Source: Prevotella aff. ruminicola Tc2-24
GTDB lineage: Bacteria; Bacteroidota; Bacteroidia; Bacteroidales; Bacteroidaceae
DNA length: 64,000 nt
NCBI RefSeq assembly: GCF_900110895.1
Contig: NZ_FOIQ01000006.1
Coordinates: forward strand, 186,001-250,000
Direction of reading: 5' to 3'
Under the pieces are notes generated by a model, which had not been told where the DNA came from, did no database searches, and was given only the letters and a program-made list of their open reading frames with translations. This document shows positions 50,501-57,021 of the stretch, in pieces; position 1 is the stretch's first letter, and each line of letters opens with the position of its first letter. The position numbers and the translations under genes were made by a program.

Positions 50501-51515
50501 CGATCCGTTCTTCCAGGCGCAGGACAACAAGCCCGGCACAGGCATCGGACTGAACATCGTGAAGAACATCGTGGACCAGCATCATGGCTCCATCGGCGTC
50601 ACCTCCGAGGTGGGCAAGGGCAGCACCTTCACCGTCATCCTGCCAGTGGGACAAGCCGCGGATGACAGGCAGCAGTTTGCGGATGAAGACTCTGAGGTGT
50701 CTGACGGGCTTGTCAGCAGATCATCTGTCAACAGCAGACAGACGGTCTACATGTCTTCTGACCAACGGCAGACCATGCTCATCGTCGACGACTCGGAAGA
50801 TATGGTCACCTTCCTCAGCAATAACTTCCGCTATAAATACGAGGTCATCACGGCCGGCGACGGCATCGAGGCCCTGGAACGGCTCTCCAAGCATGAAGTG
50901 GACATCATCATCAGCGACTGGATGATGCCGAGGATGGACGGGGCTGAGTTCTGTCGCCGCGTGCGCCTTGACCCGCAGACCAGTCATATCCCGTTTGTCA
51001 TGCTCACCGCCAAGACCGACGACGACTCGAAGATCGAGGGTATGGACGTAGGCGCCGACACGTATATAGAAAAGCCCTTCTCGCCGCAATATCTGGATGC
51101 CTGCATCCGGAATATGCTGGAGATGCGGCACCGCCTCAGGGAGCGGTTCTCCAGTCAACCGCTGGAGCCAGTGACGGAGATCGCCATCACCCCGACGGAC
51201 AACGCCTTCCTGACAAGGATGAACCAGCTGATAGAGGAGAACTTCTCTAACTCAGAACTCAACGTGAACTTCCTCGCAGAACAACTGAATATCAGTCGAA
51301 GCGGTCTGTTCGCAAAGATTAAGACGCTTGCCGACGTGACACCCAACGAGATGATACAGATCGTAAGACTGAAAAAAGCCGCCCAACTGTTGAAGGACGG
51401 CAGGTATCAGGTAGGAGAGGTCGCCTATATGGTAGGCTTCTCAAACCCCTCTTATTTCTCGAAATGCTTCCATAAGCAGTTTGGCATCAAGCCGGGCGAG
51501 TTCGCCCAAGGCTAG
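47583..51515 (+). CDS. Hybrid two-component system regulator (HTCS) of a PUL
   Basis: About 1310 residues. Signal peptide (MMRRLLLLPITLLFLLPVMA), then a periplasmic sensor of two propellers made of Reg_prop repeats (GLTSNAVRNIVQDKYGFIWF; RDGRIWIGTWEQGL and many more, ~25-690) and a Y_Y_Y domain (~700-765). One membrane helix (KVIYLLLAGAIIWYYM) precedes HisKA with His820 in MIAHEIRTP, HATPase (DNGVGIREEDRQRIFDPF; GTGIGLNIV), a receiver with Asp1112 in IIISDWMMPRMDG, and a C-terminal AraC helix-turn-helix (FLAEQLNISRSGLFAKI; VAYMVGFSNPSYFSKCF). It senses a glycan fragment and activates a PUL, probably the GH127 locus. The start is set by the promoter at 47548-47578. Confidence 0.95.
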   Translation: MMRRLLLLPITLLFLLPVMAMGDYRYRNITMNDGLTSNAVRNIVQDKYGFIWFGTDNGLCRYDGTKVLPLRIAALGINQYVSALLAGDDGIYIGTEKGVFRLPFERQMFERLPMDIHSAVTSLATDKGEGLWISTMANGVWRYDLKTGQTRHYDFKTIGSAVAQVLVDHGNQVWTITNWGAPTVQKLNRLHDRFEAVDLSYNGNYNALRMLQTRDGRIWIGTWEQGLLLMHSDGRLEQVLNPVATKVGSHIHTLLERTHAGDGTSEGRADDYICIGCDDGVICFNPKTREWWRLIDGQRLTDRFVYALMNDTENGTWIGTYYGGVNYISPVGKRFEAFSMESGLAGNVISRFCEDRQGHVWIASDDGGLMCYSPREQRFVDYPHRDILSRQNTHALCFWGSELWIGTYTSGVLVLNTETGALRQYMQTTDPHSLDNSSSYAIYNDTQGQIWVATMEGLNRYDRTDNWFERIGKVSSLTIDIDEDRYGNLWLSTQGSGLWKYDTRHKTFRQYLHDDNDPHSLADNQVNCTYVDESGRLWIGTLGGLCRYDEGKDRFISASLDVPNHNVMGIIEEQGALWLSTERGIIKYVPNGDVQRFTLHDGLVSEQFQPNSGIKASDGRIYFGTTSGFNTFLPYQIKTNSMMPPVYITSLQIMNREEHTYDGLPLDLSQTKELVLGYNDAQMLTLSFASLSYCSPGKNQYAYMMEGFDNDWNYVGNQNQATYTNLPAGTYIFHVKATNNDGIWSSNEATLRIVVHPPFWWSWYAKVIYLLLAGAIIWYYMHTRLRRAERQHQRELQRLSEEKEKEVREARLNFFTMIAHEIRTPVSLIIGPLEKLKDSKVEGLDIIDRNAHRLLELVNQLLDFRKVEQQSLAMHFAPQNIHHLVQSVSERFAPTFEQGGKRFTVTYPDEHFTAIIDREAVTKVISNLLTNANKYTKDDVRLTCEVEPDGSHFRIEVTDNGVGIREEDRQRIFDPFFQAQDNKPGTGIGLNIVKNIVDQHHGSIGVTSEVGKGSTFTVILPVGQAADDRQQFADEDSEVSDGLVSRSSVNSRQTVYMSSDQRQTMLIVDDSEDMVTFLSNNFRYKYEVITAGDGIEALERLSKHEVDIIISDWMMPRMDGAEFCRRVRLDPQTSHIPFVMLTAKTDDDSKIEGMDVGADTYIEKPFSPQYLDACIRNMLEMRHRLRERFSSQPLEPVTEIAITPTDNAFLTRMNQLIEENFSNSELNVNFLAEQLNISRSGLFAKIKTLADVTPNEMIQIVRLKKAAQLLKDGRYQVGEVAYMVGFSNPSYFSKCFHKQFGIKPGEFAQG

Positions 51516-52642
51516 AGACGCTTCCTATAACAACGATGCCGACGGTGCTGTGTACTCTCCAGATACTGCCACTGAGAGAGAACACCCTCGTTGGTCTCCA
51601 TCTGCGGTCCTGTCTCCGCCCACTCAAACCCATAACGACGGAACTGTCGGATCAGGTCGTCGAAGATCAGCGCATTAGCACCCTTCGAGCGGTATTCTGG
51701 CAGAACTCCGATGAGCAGCAGGTCGACGACGTTTGTCTTATGCCATTTCAGGATCTTCAGTAGCTGCCACCAGCCAAAGGGAAGGAAGCGGCCGTCGCGT
51801 GTCTTCTGTAAGGCACGGGAGAACGAAGGGAAGGTGACACCGAAGCCCACCATCCTGTCGCCGTCCATGACTGCCGTCACCAGATTAAGGTCTGCGATCT
51901 TGATATAGTCGTTGACAAGTTTGTCGATCTGGGCGTCTGAGAGCTGACTGAACCCGTAAAGGTCCTTATAAGTAGCATTGAGCAGCTCGAATACCTGGCG
52001 CCCATAGCCCTCGTCGACCAGTTCCCGTCGTGTGAACTTATGCACCCGGAGGTGATAGCGGTTGCTCACCATCTCTGTGACCTTCGCGAACTTCGCCGGA
52101 ACCACCTCTGGTATCTTTATCTTACACTCCACATAGTCATTATCCTTCGTGAAGCCACCCATATGCTCCATATGTTGTGGATAATAAGGGTAGTTATAGT
52201 TGATGTACATCGTAGAGAGCTGATCGAAACCGTCGACAAGCATTCCCTCACGGTCGGTATCAATAAAGCCCAGTGGACCGGCGATCTCTTGCATGCCACG
52301 CTGCCTACCCCAGTCCTCTACGGCCTGCAGCAAAGCTGTCGACACCGCCTCATCGTCGATGAAATCGAACCAGCCGAATCGCACCTGATGGGTATTCCAT
52401 CGCTCGTTGGCACGATGATTGATGATCGCCGCCACACGGCCTACAATCCGTCCATCCTTATAAGCCAGAAAATAGGCTGCTTCACAGCACTCAAACGAGG
52501 GATTCTTATCCTGTTGAAGTGCCGACATCTCCTCTGAGAAGAGATAGGGCACCGCATACTTGTTACCACGATACAAATCATAATAGAACTGGACAAACTG
52601 TCTCAGTTCCTGTCGGGTCTTTACTTCACGGATCTCAATCAT
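51512..52642 (-). CDS. GNAT-superfamily acetyltransferase-like protein
   Basis: 376 residues. Two GNAT-like segments: AYFLAYKDGRIVGRVAAIIN with a following helix, and LNLVTAVMDGDRMVGFGVTFPSF ... DLLLIGVLPEYRSKGANALIFDDLIRQ, where VLPEYRSKGANAL resembles the acetyl-CoA-binding motif A (Q/RxxGxG/A). The middle (DREGMLVDGFDQLSTMYINY, HMGGFTKDNDYVE) is typical of this Bacteroidota family of hypothetical GNAT-like proteins. Substrate unknown. Its stop overlaps the HTCS stop by four bases in the palindrome CTAG. A consensus promoter lies at 52704-52734. Confidence 0.8.
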   Translation of the reverse strand: MIEIREVKTRQELRQFVQFYYDLYRGNKYAVPYLFSEEMSALQQDKNPSFECCEAAYFLAYKDGRIVGRVAAIINHRANERWNTHQVRFGWFDFIDDEAVSTALLQAVEDWGRQRGMQEIAGPLGFIDTDREGMLVDGFDQLSTMYINYNYPYYPQHMEHMGGFTKDNDYVECKIKIPEVVPAKFAKVTEMVSNRYHLRVHKFTRRELVDEGYGRQVFELLNATYKDLYGFSQLSDAQIDKLVNDYIKIADLNLVTAVMDGDRMVGFGVTFPSFSRALQKTRDGRFLPFGWWQLLKILKWHKTNVVDLLLIGVLPEYRSKGANALIFDDLIRQFRRYGFEWAETGPQMETNEGVLSQWQYLESTQHRRHRCYRKRL

Positions 52643-52703
52643 TAGCCTAGGAACAACTACTAATAAAACTCATAGTCCCACTTTTGGTTTCCTATGTTGA
52701 GTG

Positions 52704-52734
52704 CAAATTTACGAAAAGTCAAGCGCAAAACAAA
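52704..52734 (-). promoter_or_regulatory. Consensus promoter of the GNAT-like gene
   Basis: Minus strand TTTG (52734-52731), 19-bp spacer, TAAATTTG (52711-52704), C. The leader is ~55 nt to ATG 52642. Confidence 0.75.
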
Positions 52735-52866
52735 GAAACTCGTTTCTTTTTTTTGCCGAGACAAAGTAATTTCGCTATCTGCGATGGCAAAGATATTAAA
52801 AACGAGTGAGATGTAAAAGGAAAACGTGTCTTTCTTTTCAATTTCCTTTTCCATAGGGTTGTTTTT

Positions 52867-52894
52867 CATTTCTCTCTCGCACGAGAGAGAAATG
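52867..52894. repeat. Perfect 13-bp hairpin
   Basis: CATTTCTCTCTCG (52867-52879), 2-base loop, CGAGAGAGAAATG (52882-52894). No T-run on either side long enough for certainty as a terminator. Confidence 0.6.
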
Positions 52895-53210
52895 AAACTT
52901 TAGAGTCCCCTTGCTAAGGGGCGGCTATAATGCAGGGTTCCACCCTGCTTGTTTGTTCTTTTTCTTCGGCGCGATGAAAAGAACCAAAAGAAGCATCCAC
53001 CCTAACCAAACTTGACCTTCGGTCGACTTCTGTCACGACTCGGGAGAGTTCAAGTAAAACTTGCCTCTCCTCTCGCTGTTCCATCAGTTCCCCCTATATG
53101 GGAAGACTTAACCGCTCCTCCTGTCGCTCTTACATTAAGGTACGCTCAGACCATCAAAGGTCTGGCGTGGTTTTTTATCGGCTGCGCACAGCTTCTTCGA
53201 GAATACTCTG

Positions 53211-53243
53211 CGGTATTCCCTTCGACAGGCTCAGGGACCGCAG
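53211..53243 (+). repeat. CTTCGACAGGCTCAGGGACC repeat with palindromic flanks
   Basis: CGGTATTCCCTTCGACAGGC through CTCAGGGACCGCAG, the same core as at 45148, 47328 and 47389. The outer CTGCGGT (53209-53215) and ACCGCAG (53237-53243) are complementary, giving a REP-like hairpin. Confidence 0.65.
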
Positions 53244-53330
53244 AGGGGGAAACTGCTCAAGACCGCAGAAGGGCTCTGGGACCGCGCAGCAAGACTCGAA
53301 AACACTCCGCACGAGGAGGTCTTTAGAGGG

Positions 53331-53475
53331 TGTCCTATTTTCGGAGCCATATTGAGTCTTGGCTCGGGAAGCGAGCCAAGGAACGAAATACGAAATGCTG
53401 TCTGAGCGGAGCGAGTTCTTGGACAAGCCAAGCGAGCAGAGCTCGAGCGCATTGAGTGGCTACTAAAATCGGACA
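53331..53475. mobile_element. Possible MITE-like element (imperfect terminal inverted repeats)
   Basis: TGTCCTATTTT (53331-53341) and its near inverse complement at 53465-53475 match at 10 of 11 positions and enclose 145 bp with an internal hairpin (53358-53380). No transposase and no clear target duplication are visible, so this is a weak call. Confidence 0.25.
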
Positions 53476-53617
53476 ACCGGCCTCCGAGACAGGACGTTTT
53501 CGCACTCTTTCTTTTTGCTCCGGTTTTCTTTCTGGTGACAGAAAGAAAATGAAGAAAGGGTGGAACCCTGCAAAAGCCCCTTCTTATGAAGAAGGGCCAG
53601 GGGTTGATGAAGCCAAC

Positions 53618-54826
53618 CTAATCATCCATCTTACGGATCTGAACGGTAGCCCGTGCCTTCCGTATCATCTCCGACAGTTTCTCACTGGGCGGTTCCTTCT
53701 CGGCCAGTTCAAGGAACTTCTGATAATAGATAGCCTGCTGCGCATAGTCTTCCAAGAGAAGGCCATAGGTCTGGCCGATATTATAATAGGTGGCAATAGA
53801 ACCAGGGTTATAGGTCAGGTGCTCCTTCCACGCCTCGATGGCCTGCGGGTACTGTTGTGTCAGATAATAGCCCTCGCCTTGCGAGAGGGTGATGGCGCGC
53901 ATCACGGTGGTGTCAGGATGCATCAGCTCACGGGCAAGACTCAGGTATCGAAGTCCTTCCTCATAGCGTTTCGTGTCGACACAGACCACACCAAGACGGT
54001 AGGCACAACCGGAATGCTGCATACCACTGATCAGGAAGGCAGGAATCAGATGCTTATAAGCCAACTCCAGACTGTCTATCCGAGTCTCACTCATGGCAGC
54101 AGAGTAGAGTGTGTTAAAGGTAGAATCGCCCTGTTGAAGCAAACGTTCATACACAGCCTCCGCCTTGTCGAACTGACGATCCATGAAGTACGCATCGGCC
54201 AGTGCACGGTTTACCAGGATATTCGTTGAGTCTCTCTGGAAGTATCGCAAGGCACAAGCGATACCGTTCTGTGGTTGCTGATTACGAGTATAACCCAGTG
54301 ACAGTCCTGCGACCATCTCGCCATCCATGGGATATCGATTGACCAAACACCCCGTCCAATAAACATACGAATCGTTATCGCCCAGTTTCTGATAGCTATT
54401 GACTAACTGTCGGAAGGCATCATGCGAGAGACTATCCTCGGGCACGTTCTTCAGGATCTCACAGACCTCACGATAGTTGGCACGCTTATAGTGACAGTCG
54501 GCAAGTTTCATTCGGATTGAACACGGAGCCACAGCACTAACTGCAGCATCATGACGTAAGTTCTGAAGAACCACATCTGCTTGCTTTCGTGAAAGCATGG
54601 ACAATTGTTCTTCCGGGAGTTGTACATTGGCAACAGCCTTCTCGACGGCTTCGGCCTTCGCTATTTCGCAAGCCCGTTGATAGTACTTTAACGCCTCGTA
54701 GGTGTCATACTGTTTCATACAACTGTCGCCTGCCTGCACACAGACCTGCAAGGAGTCAAGATCCTCGCCGCTGACGGGGGAAACCGTCAGCAGGGCGAGG
54801 GAAAACATCATAACGATTCTATTCAT
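53618..54826 (-). CDS. Secreted TPR-repeat protein
   Basis: 402 residues. Signal peptide MNRIVMMFSLALLTVSPVSG, then consecutive TPR-like helices (YEALKYYQRACEIAKAEAVE; LADAYFMDRQFDKAEAVYERLL; YRLGVVCVDTKRYEEGLRYL; YYNIGQTYGLLLEDYAQQAIYY). It starts 10 nt after the BlaR1-like gene and is the third gene of that operon. TPR proteins scaffold protein-protein contacts; a role as periplasmic partner of the M56 protein is inferred from the operon. Confidence 0.82.
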   Translation of the reverse strand: MNRIVMMFSLALLTVSPVSGEDLDSLQVCVQAGDSCMKQYDTYEALKYYQRACEIAKAEAVEKAVANVQLPEEQLSMLSRKQADVVLQNLRHDAAVSAVAPCSIRMKLADCHYKRANYREVCEILKNVPEDSLSHDAFRQLVNSYQKLGDNDSYVYWTGCLVNRYPMDGEMVAGLSLGYTRNQQPQNGIACALRYFQRDSTNILVNRALADAYFMDRQFDKAEAVYERLLQQGDSTFNTLYSAAMSETRIDSLELAYKHLIPAFLISGMQHSGCAYRLGVVCVDTKRYEEGLRYLSLARELMHPDTTVMRAITLSQGEGYYLTQQYPQAIEAWKEHLTYNPGSIATYYNIGQTYGLLLEDYAQQAIYYQKFLELAEKEPPSEKLSEMIRKARATVQIRKMDD

Positions 54827-54836
54827 GAGAGAGATT

Positions 54837-56489
54837 CTATTTCTTTTTCTTCAAGGTAACAACAACCACACCGTTCTTGGCCTTCTCGCCATACTTCTCG
54901 ATAGCAGATTTATCCTTCAAGATATCTATGTGGTCGATAGTTTTAGGATCAATGTCTTTTATCTTCTCAGGCTCAATGGTCTGGCCATCAACAATAACCA
55001 GGGGATGCTTGTCTGTATTCTTTGTATCATAAGCTATTGAAACATGAGAAGCAGGTTTTTGATCATAACCCACGATAACGAGTTCATTTAACTGACTCTT
55101 CGATTCTGGATCATACTTGATTGTCCCCTCATATTTGGCAACCTCCAAGTCTCCACCTTGAAGACGGAAGGTAAGAGGTACGGTGTACTTCACAGCAACG
55201 GGCTGACCATTCTGCTTACCGGGAACCCACTTCGGCATGGAGCCTACTATTCGGAGGGCCTCAGCATCAAGAGCAGGATGAACCGACTTGACCACCTTCT
55301 GATTATTAATGGTTCCGTCTTTATCAACAACAAATGTCACGATGACACGACCTTGGATACCTTCTTTTTCTGCACTCTTAGGATACTTGATGTTCTTTGT
55401 CAGGAATTCAAGTAATGCATTATGACCACCAGGGAACTGAGGCATCTCATCCACGACATCGAATATAGGAGCAGACACCGAGTTTGTATTAGTCTTCACT
55501 GTGTCAGTGACCACCATATCAGTTACCAAAGCAGTCTCGGGAGTCTTAGTTGTCTCGAGCTGAACGGTCTCTACGGGAACACTCTCAACGACTGTCTCCT
55601 CTGCGGAAGACGTGTTGATGTACTTCACCTCTGTGACCTTCTCGGCATTAACGGCGAGGGCAACGGCGATGATAGGCAGAAAAGCCAGTACTTTCAGAAG
55701 ACGGCTACGATTGGATTTAGTATGTAACATCATATTGATTCGGTTTTTAAGGATACTGTGAGAGATTCCGTTGGCAAGGTAGTACCCGCCGATGCCAGCG
55801 GCTTTTGAGATTAACAGGTATTGGTATTGACGCGCATTGATGCCTTGAGAGAGTACCGCCGCATCGGCCTCGTACTCATGGATGGCTCGCAGATCACTGC
55901 GGAGCATCCACATCGCCGGGTTAAACCACTGCAGAGCGGTAAGCGTATCAACGAGAAGCACATCCCAGGAATGTCTGAGACGAATATGTCCTCGTTCATG
56001 AGCGAGAACAGAGGCATCACTTTCCTCGTAGTCACTACGATTCATGACTATATAATGCATCCAGCTGAAAGGCGACATCGCCGTGTTACCGGTCACACAG
56101 ACGATGATACCATCCTGCAAGGGATGCTGCTCGCTTCTTTTAATCAACAGCACAAGCCTGATTATCGACAGAAGGGTATGCCCCAGTACCACTGCCACTC
56201 CCACAAAGAAGAGTACGGGTAGTACAATCTGCCACCAAGGTGTCTGAGGAGCAACAGCCTCAGCGACGGCTGCTCCCACTTCCACATCTACCTGTGGCAT
56301 CGGCATCATGACAGTCTCATGGAGGGTTATCACACAGAACGGCATGACAAATGAGGCGATAGCCGTTGCCAGCAACACCACGCGGTTCACCCTATGAAAA
56401 GTCTCCTTGGCCAATAGTACACGGTAGAACATATAGAACACCGCGATGAGTACGGCCACCTTTACGTCGTATATCAGGAAGTCTGTCAT
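54837..56489 (-). CDS. M56 (BlaR1-like) membrane metallopeptidase with TonB C-terminal domain
   Basis: 550 residues. The N-terminal membrane region (VAVLIAVFYMFYRVLL; VVLLATAIASFVMPFCV; VLPVLFFVGVAVVLGHTLL) surrounds the cytosolic peptidase with zinc motif HERGH (His164-His168, Glu165). A further helix (LKVLAFLPIIAVALAVNA) leads to a periplasmic part: a TonB C-terminal domain (FPGGHNALLEFLTKNIKYPK ... GRVIVTFVVDKDGTI) and a last section resembling a SusC plug (VIVDGQTIEPEKIKDIDP, IDHIDILKDKSAIEKYG). There is no penicillin-binding sensor, so it is not a classical beta-lactam receptor. It overlaps the blaI-like gene by 4 nt; likely it cleaves that repressor on a periplasmic signal. Confidence 0.9.
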   Translation of the reverse strand: MTDFLIYDVKVAVLIAVFYMFYRVLLAKETFHRVNRVVLLATAIASFVMPFCVITLHETVMMPMPQVDVEVGAAVAEAVAPQTPWWQIVLPVLFFVGVAVVLGHTLLSIIRLVLLIKRSEQHPLQDGIIVCVTGNTAMSPFSWMHYIVMNRSDYEESDASVLAHERGHIRLRHSWDVLLVDTLTALQWFNPAMWMLRSDLRAIHEYEADAAVLSQGINARQYQYLLISKAAGIGGYYLANGISHSILKNRINMMLHTKSNRSRLLKVLAFLPIIAVALAVNAEKVTEVKYINTSSAEETVVESVPVETVQLETTKTPETALVTDMVVTDTVKTNTNSVSAPIFDVVDEMPQFPGGHNALLEFLTKNIKYPKSAEKEGIQGRVIVTFVVDKDGTINNQKVVKSVHPALDAEALRIVGSMPKWVPGKQNGQPVAVKYTVPLTFRLQGGDLEVAKYEGTIKYDPESKSQLNELVIVGYDQKPASHVSIAYDTKNTDKHPLVIVDGQTIEPEKIKDIDPKTIDHIDILKDKSAIEKYGEKAKNGVVVVTLKKKK

Positions 56490-56845
56490 TTACTGTTTTC
56501 TATATGATTGATGAGTTCTTTTAATTCCTCAACGGATATTTTCTCTTCCTTGACGAACGAGGAAACAACGCTGAGGTAGGAGTTGTTGAAATAGTTCTGG
56601 ATGACACCGGCCATCGACCTCCGTCCATACTCCGTCTCTGAGATGAGTGGGAAGTATTGGTAGGTGTTCCCAAATTGTCTGTGATCAAGGAATCCTTCCT
56701 TCTCCAGAATACGGACCATCGTGGAAAGCGTATTGAAATGCGGCTTCGGCTCGTCGTAATAGTCTAACAACTCCTTAACGAACATCGGTCCATGCTCCCA
56801 ATACAGGTCCATGATTTCCTTTTCTTTATTTGTCAACTTCTTCAT
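56486..56845 (-). CDS. BlaI/MecI/CopY-family transcriptional repressor
   Basis: 119 residues. Winged-helix N-terminus (LTNKEKEIMDLYWEHGPMFV; FNTLSTMVRILEKEGFLDHR) and a C-terminal dimerisation helix pair (EEKISVEELKELINHIEN), the usual length and layout of BlaI. Residues NTLSTMVRILEKEGF form the recognition helix region. It is the first gene of an operon with an M56 peptidase and TPR protein and is translationally coupled to the peptidase (ATGA overlap). It probably represses its own promoter through the three dyads at 56940-57000; what it controls besides is unknown. Confidence 0.92.
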   Translation of the reverse strand: MKKLTNKEKEIMDLYWEHGPMFVKELLDYYDEPKPHFNTLSTMVRILEKEGFLDHRQFGNTYQYFPLISETEYGRRSMAGVIQNYFNNSYLSVVSSFVKEEKISVEELKELINHIENSK

Positions 56846-56933
56846 AATTATTTCTTGCTTTAGATCTTACAAGACAAGCGACCATAGGCCGGATGTCATC
56901 ATCAAAATACGCGTCATTCGTAATACCTAAGCG

Positions 56934-56964
56934 CAAAGTAACTAAAAAAGATAGTTGCATCCAA
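56934..56964 (-). promoter_or_regulatory. Promoter of the blaI-like operon
   Basis: Minus strand TTG (56964-56962), 20-bp spacer, TTACTTTG (56941-56934; one mismatch to TAnnTTTG). The operator dyads cover the -7, spacer and -33 regions. Leader ~80 nt. Confidence 0.55.
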
Positions 56965-57000
56965 CTAATTCGAATAGTTATTAAACTAAATTAATTAGTT
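56940..57000. promoter_or_regulatory. Triple AACTA-N7-TAGTT operator
   Basis: Three dyads of identical geometry: 56940-56956, 56963-56979 and 56984-57000. Each is AACTA, seven bases, TAGTT; the starts are 23 and 21 bp apart, about two helical turns. The first overlaps the promoter -7 box and the second the -33. This is the form expected of a BlaI/MecI dimer operator and matches the adjacent blaI-like gene. Confidence 0.75.
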
Positions 57001-57021
57001 TGCTTTGAATTTAACGTATTT

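Larger units (their letters stand above)
52895..53617. other. Repeat-rich gap with no supportable gene
   Basis: It contains the dispersed CCTTCGACAGGCTCAGGGACC repeat (53218-53240) with flanking CTGCGGT/ACCGCAG, a 9-bp hairpin (53358-53366 / 53372-53380, CTTGGCTCG), and an 11-bp inverted pair (53331-53341 TGTCCTATTTT; 53465-53475 AAAATCGGACA). Open frames here cross these repeats and have no protein-like composition. Confidence 0.6.

Noticed and set aside
52660..52869. 69-codon minus-strand frame
   Set aside because: It contains the full promoter of the GNAT-like gene and shows no recognisable domain.
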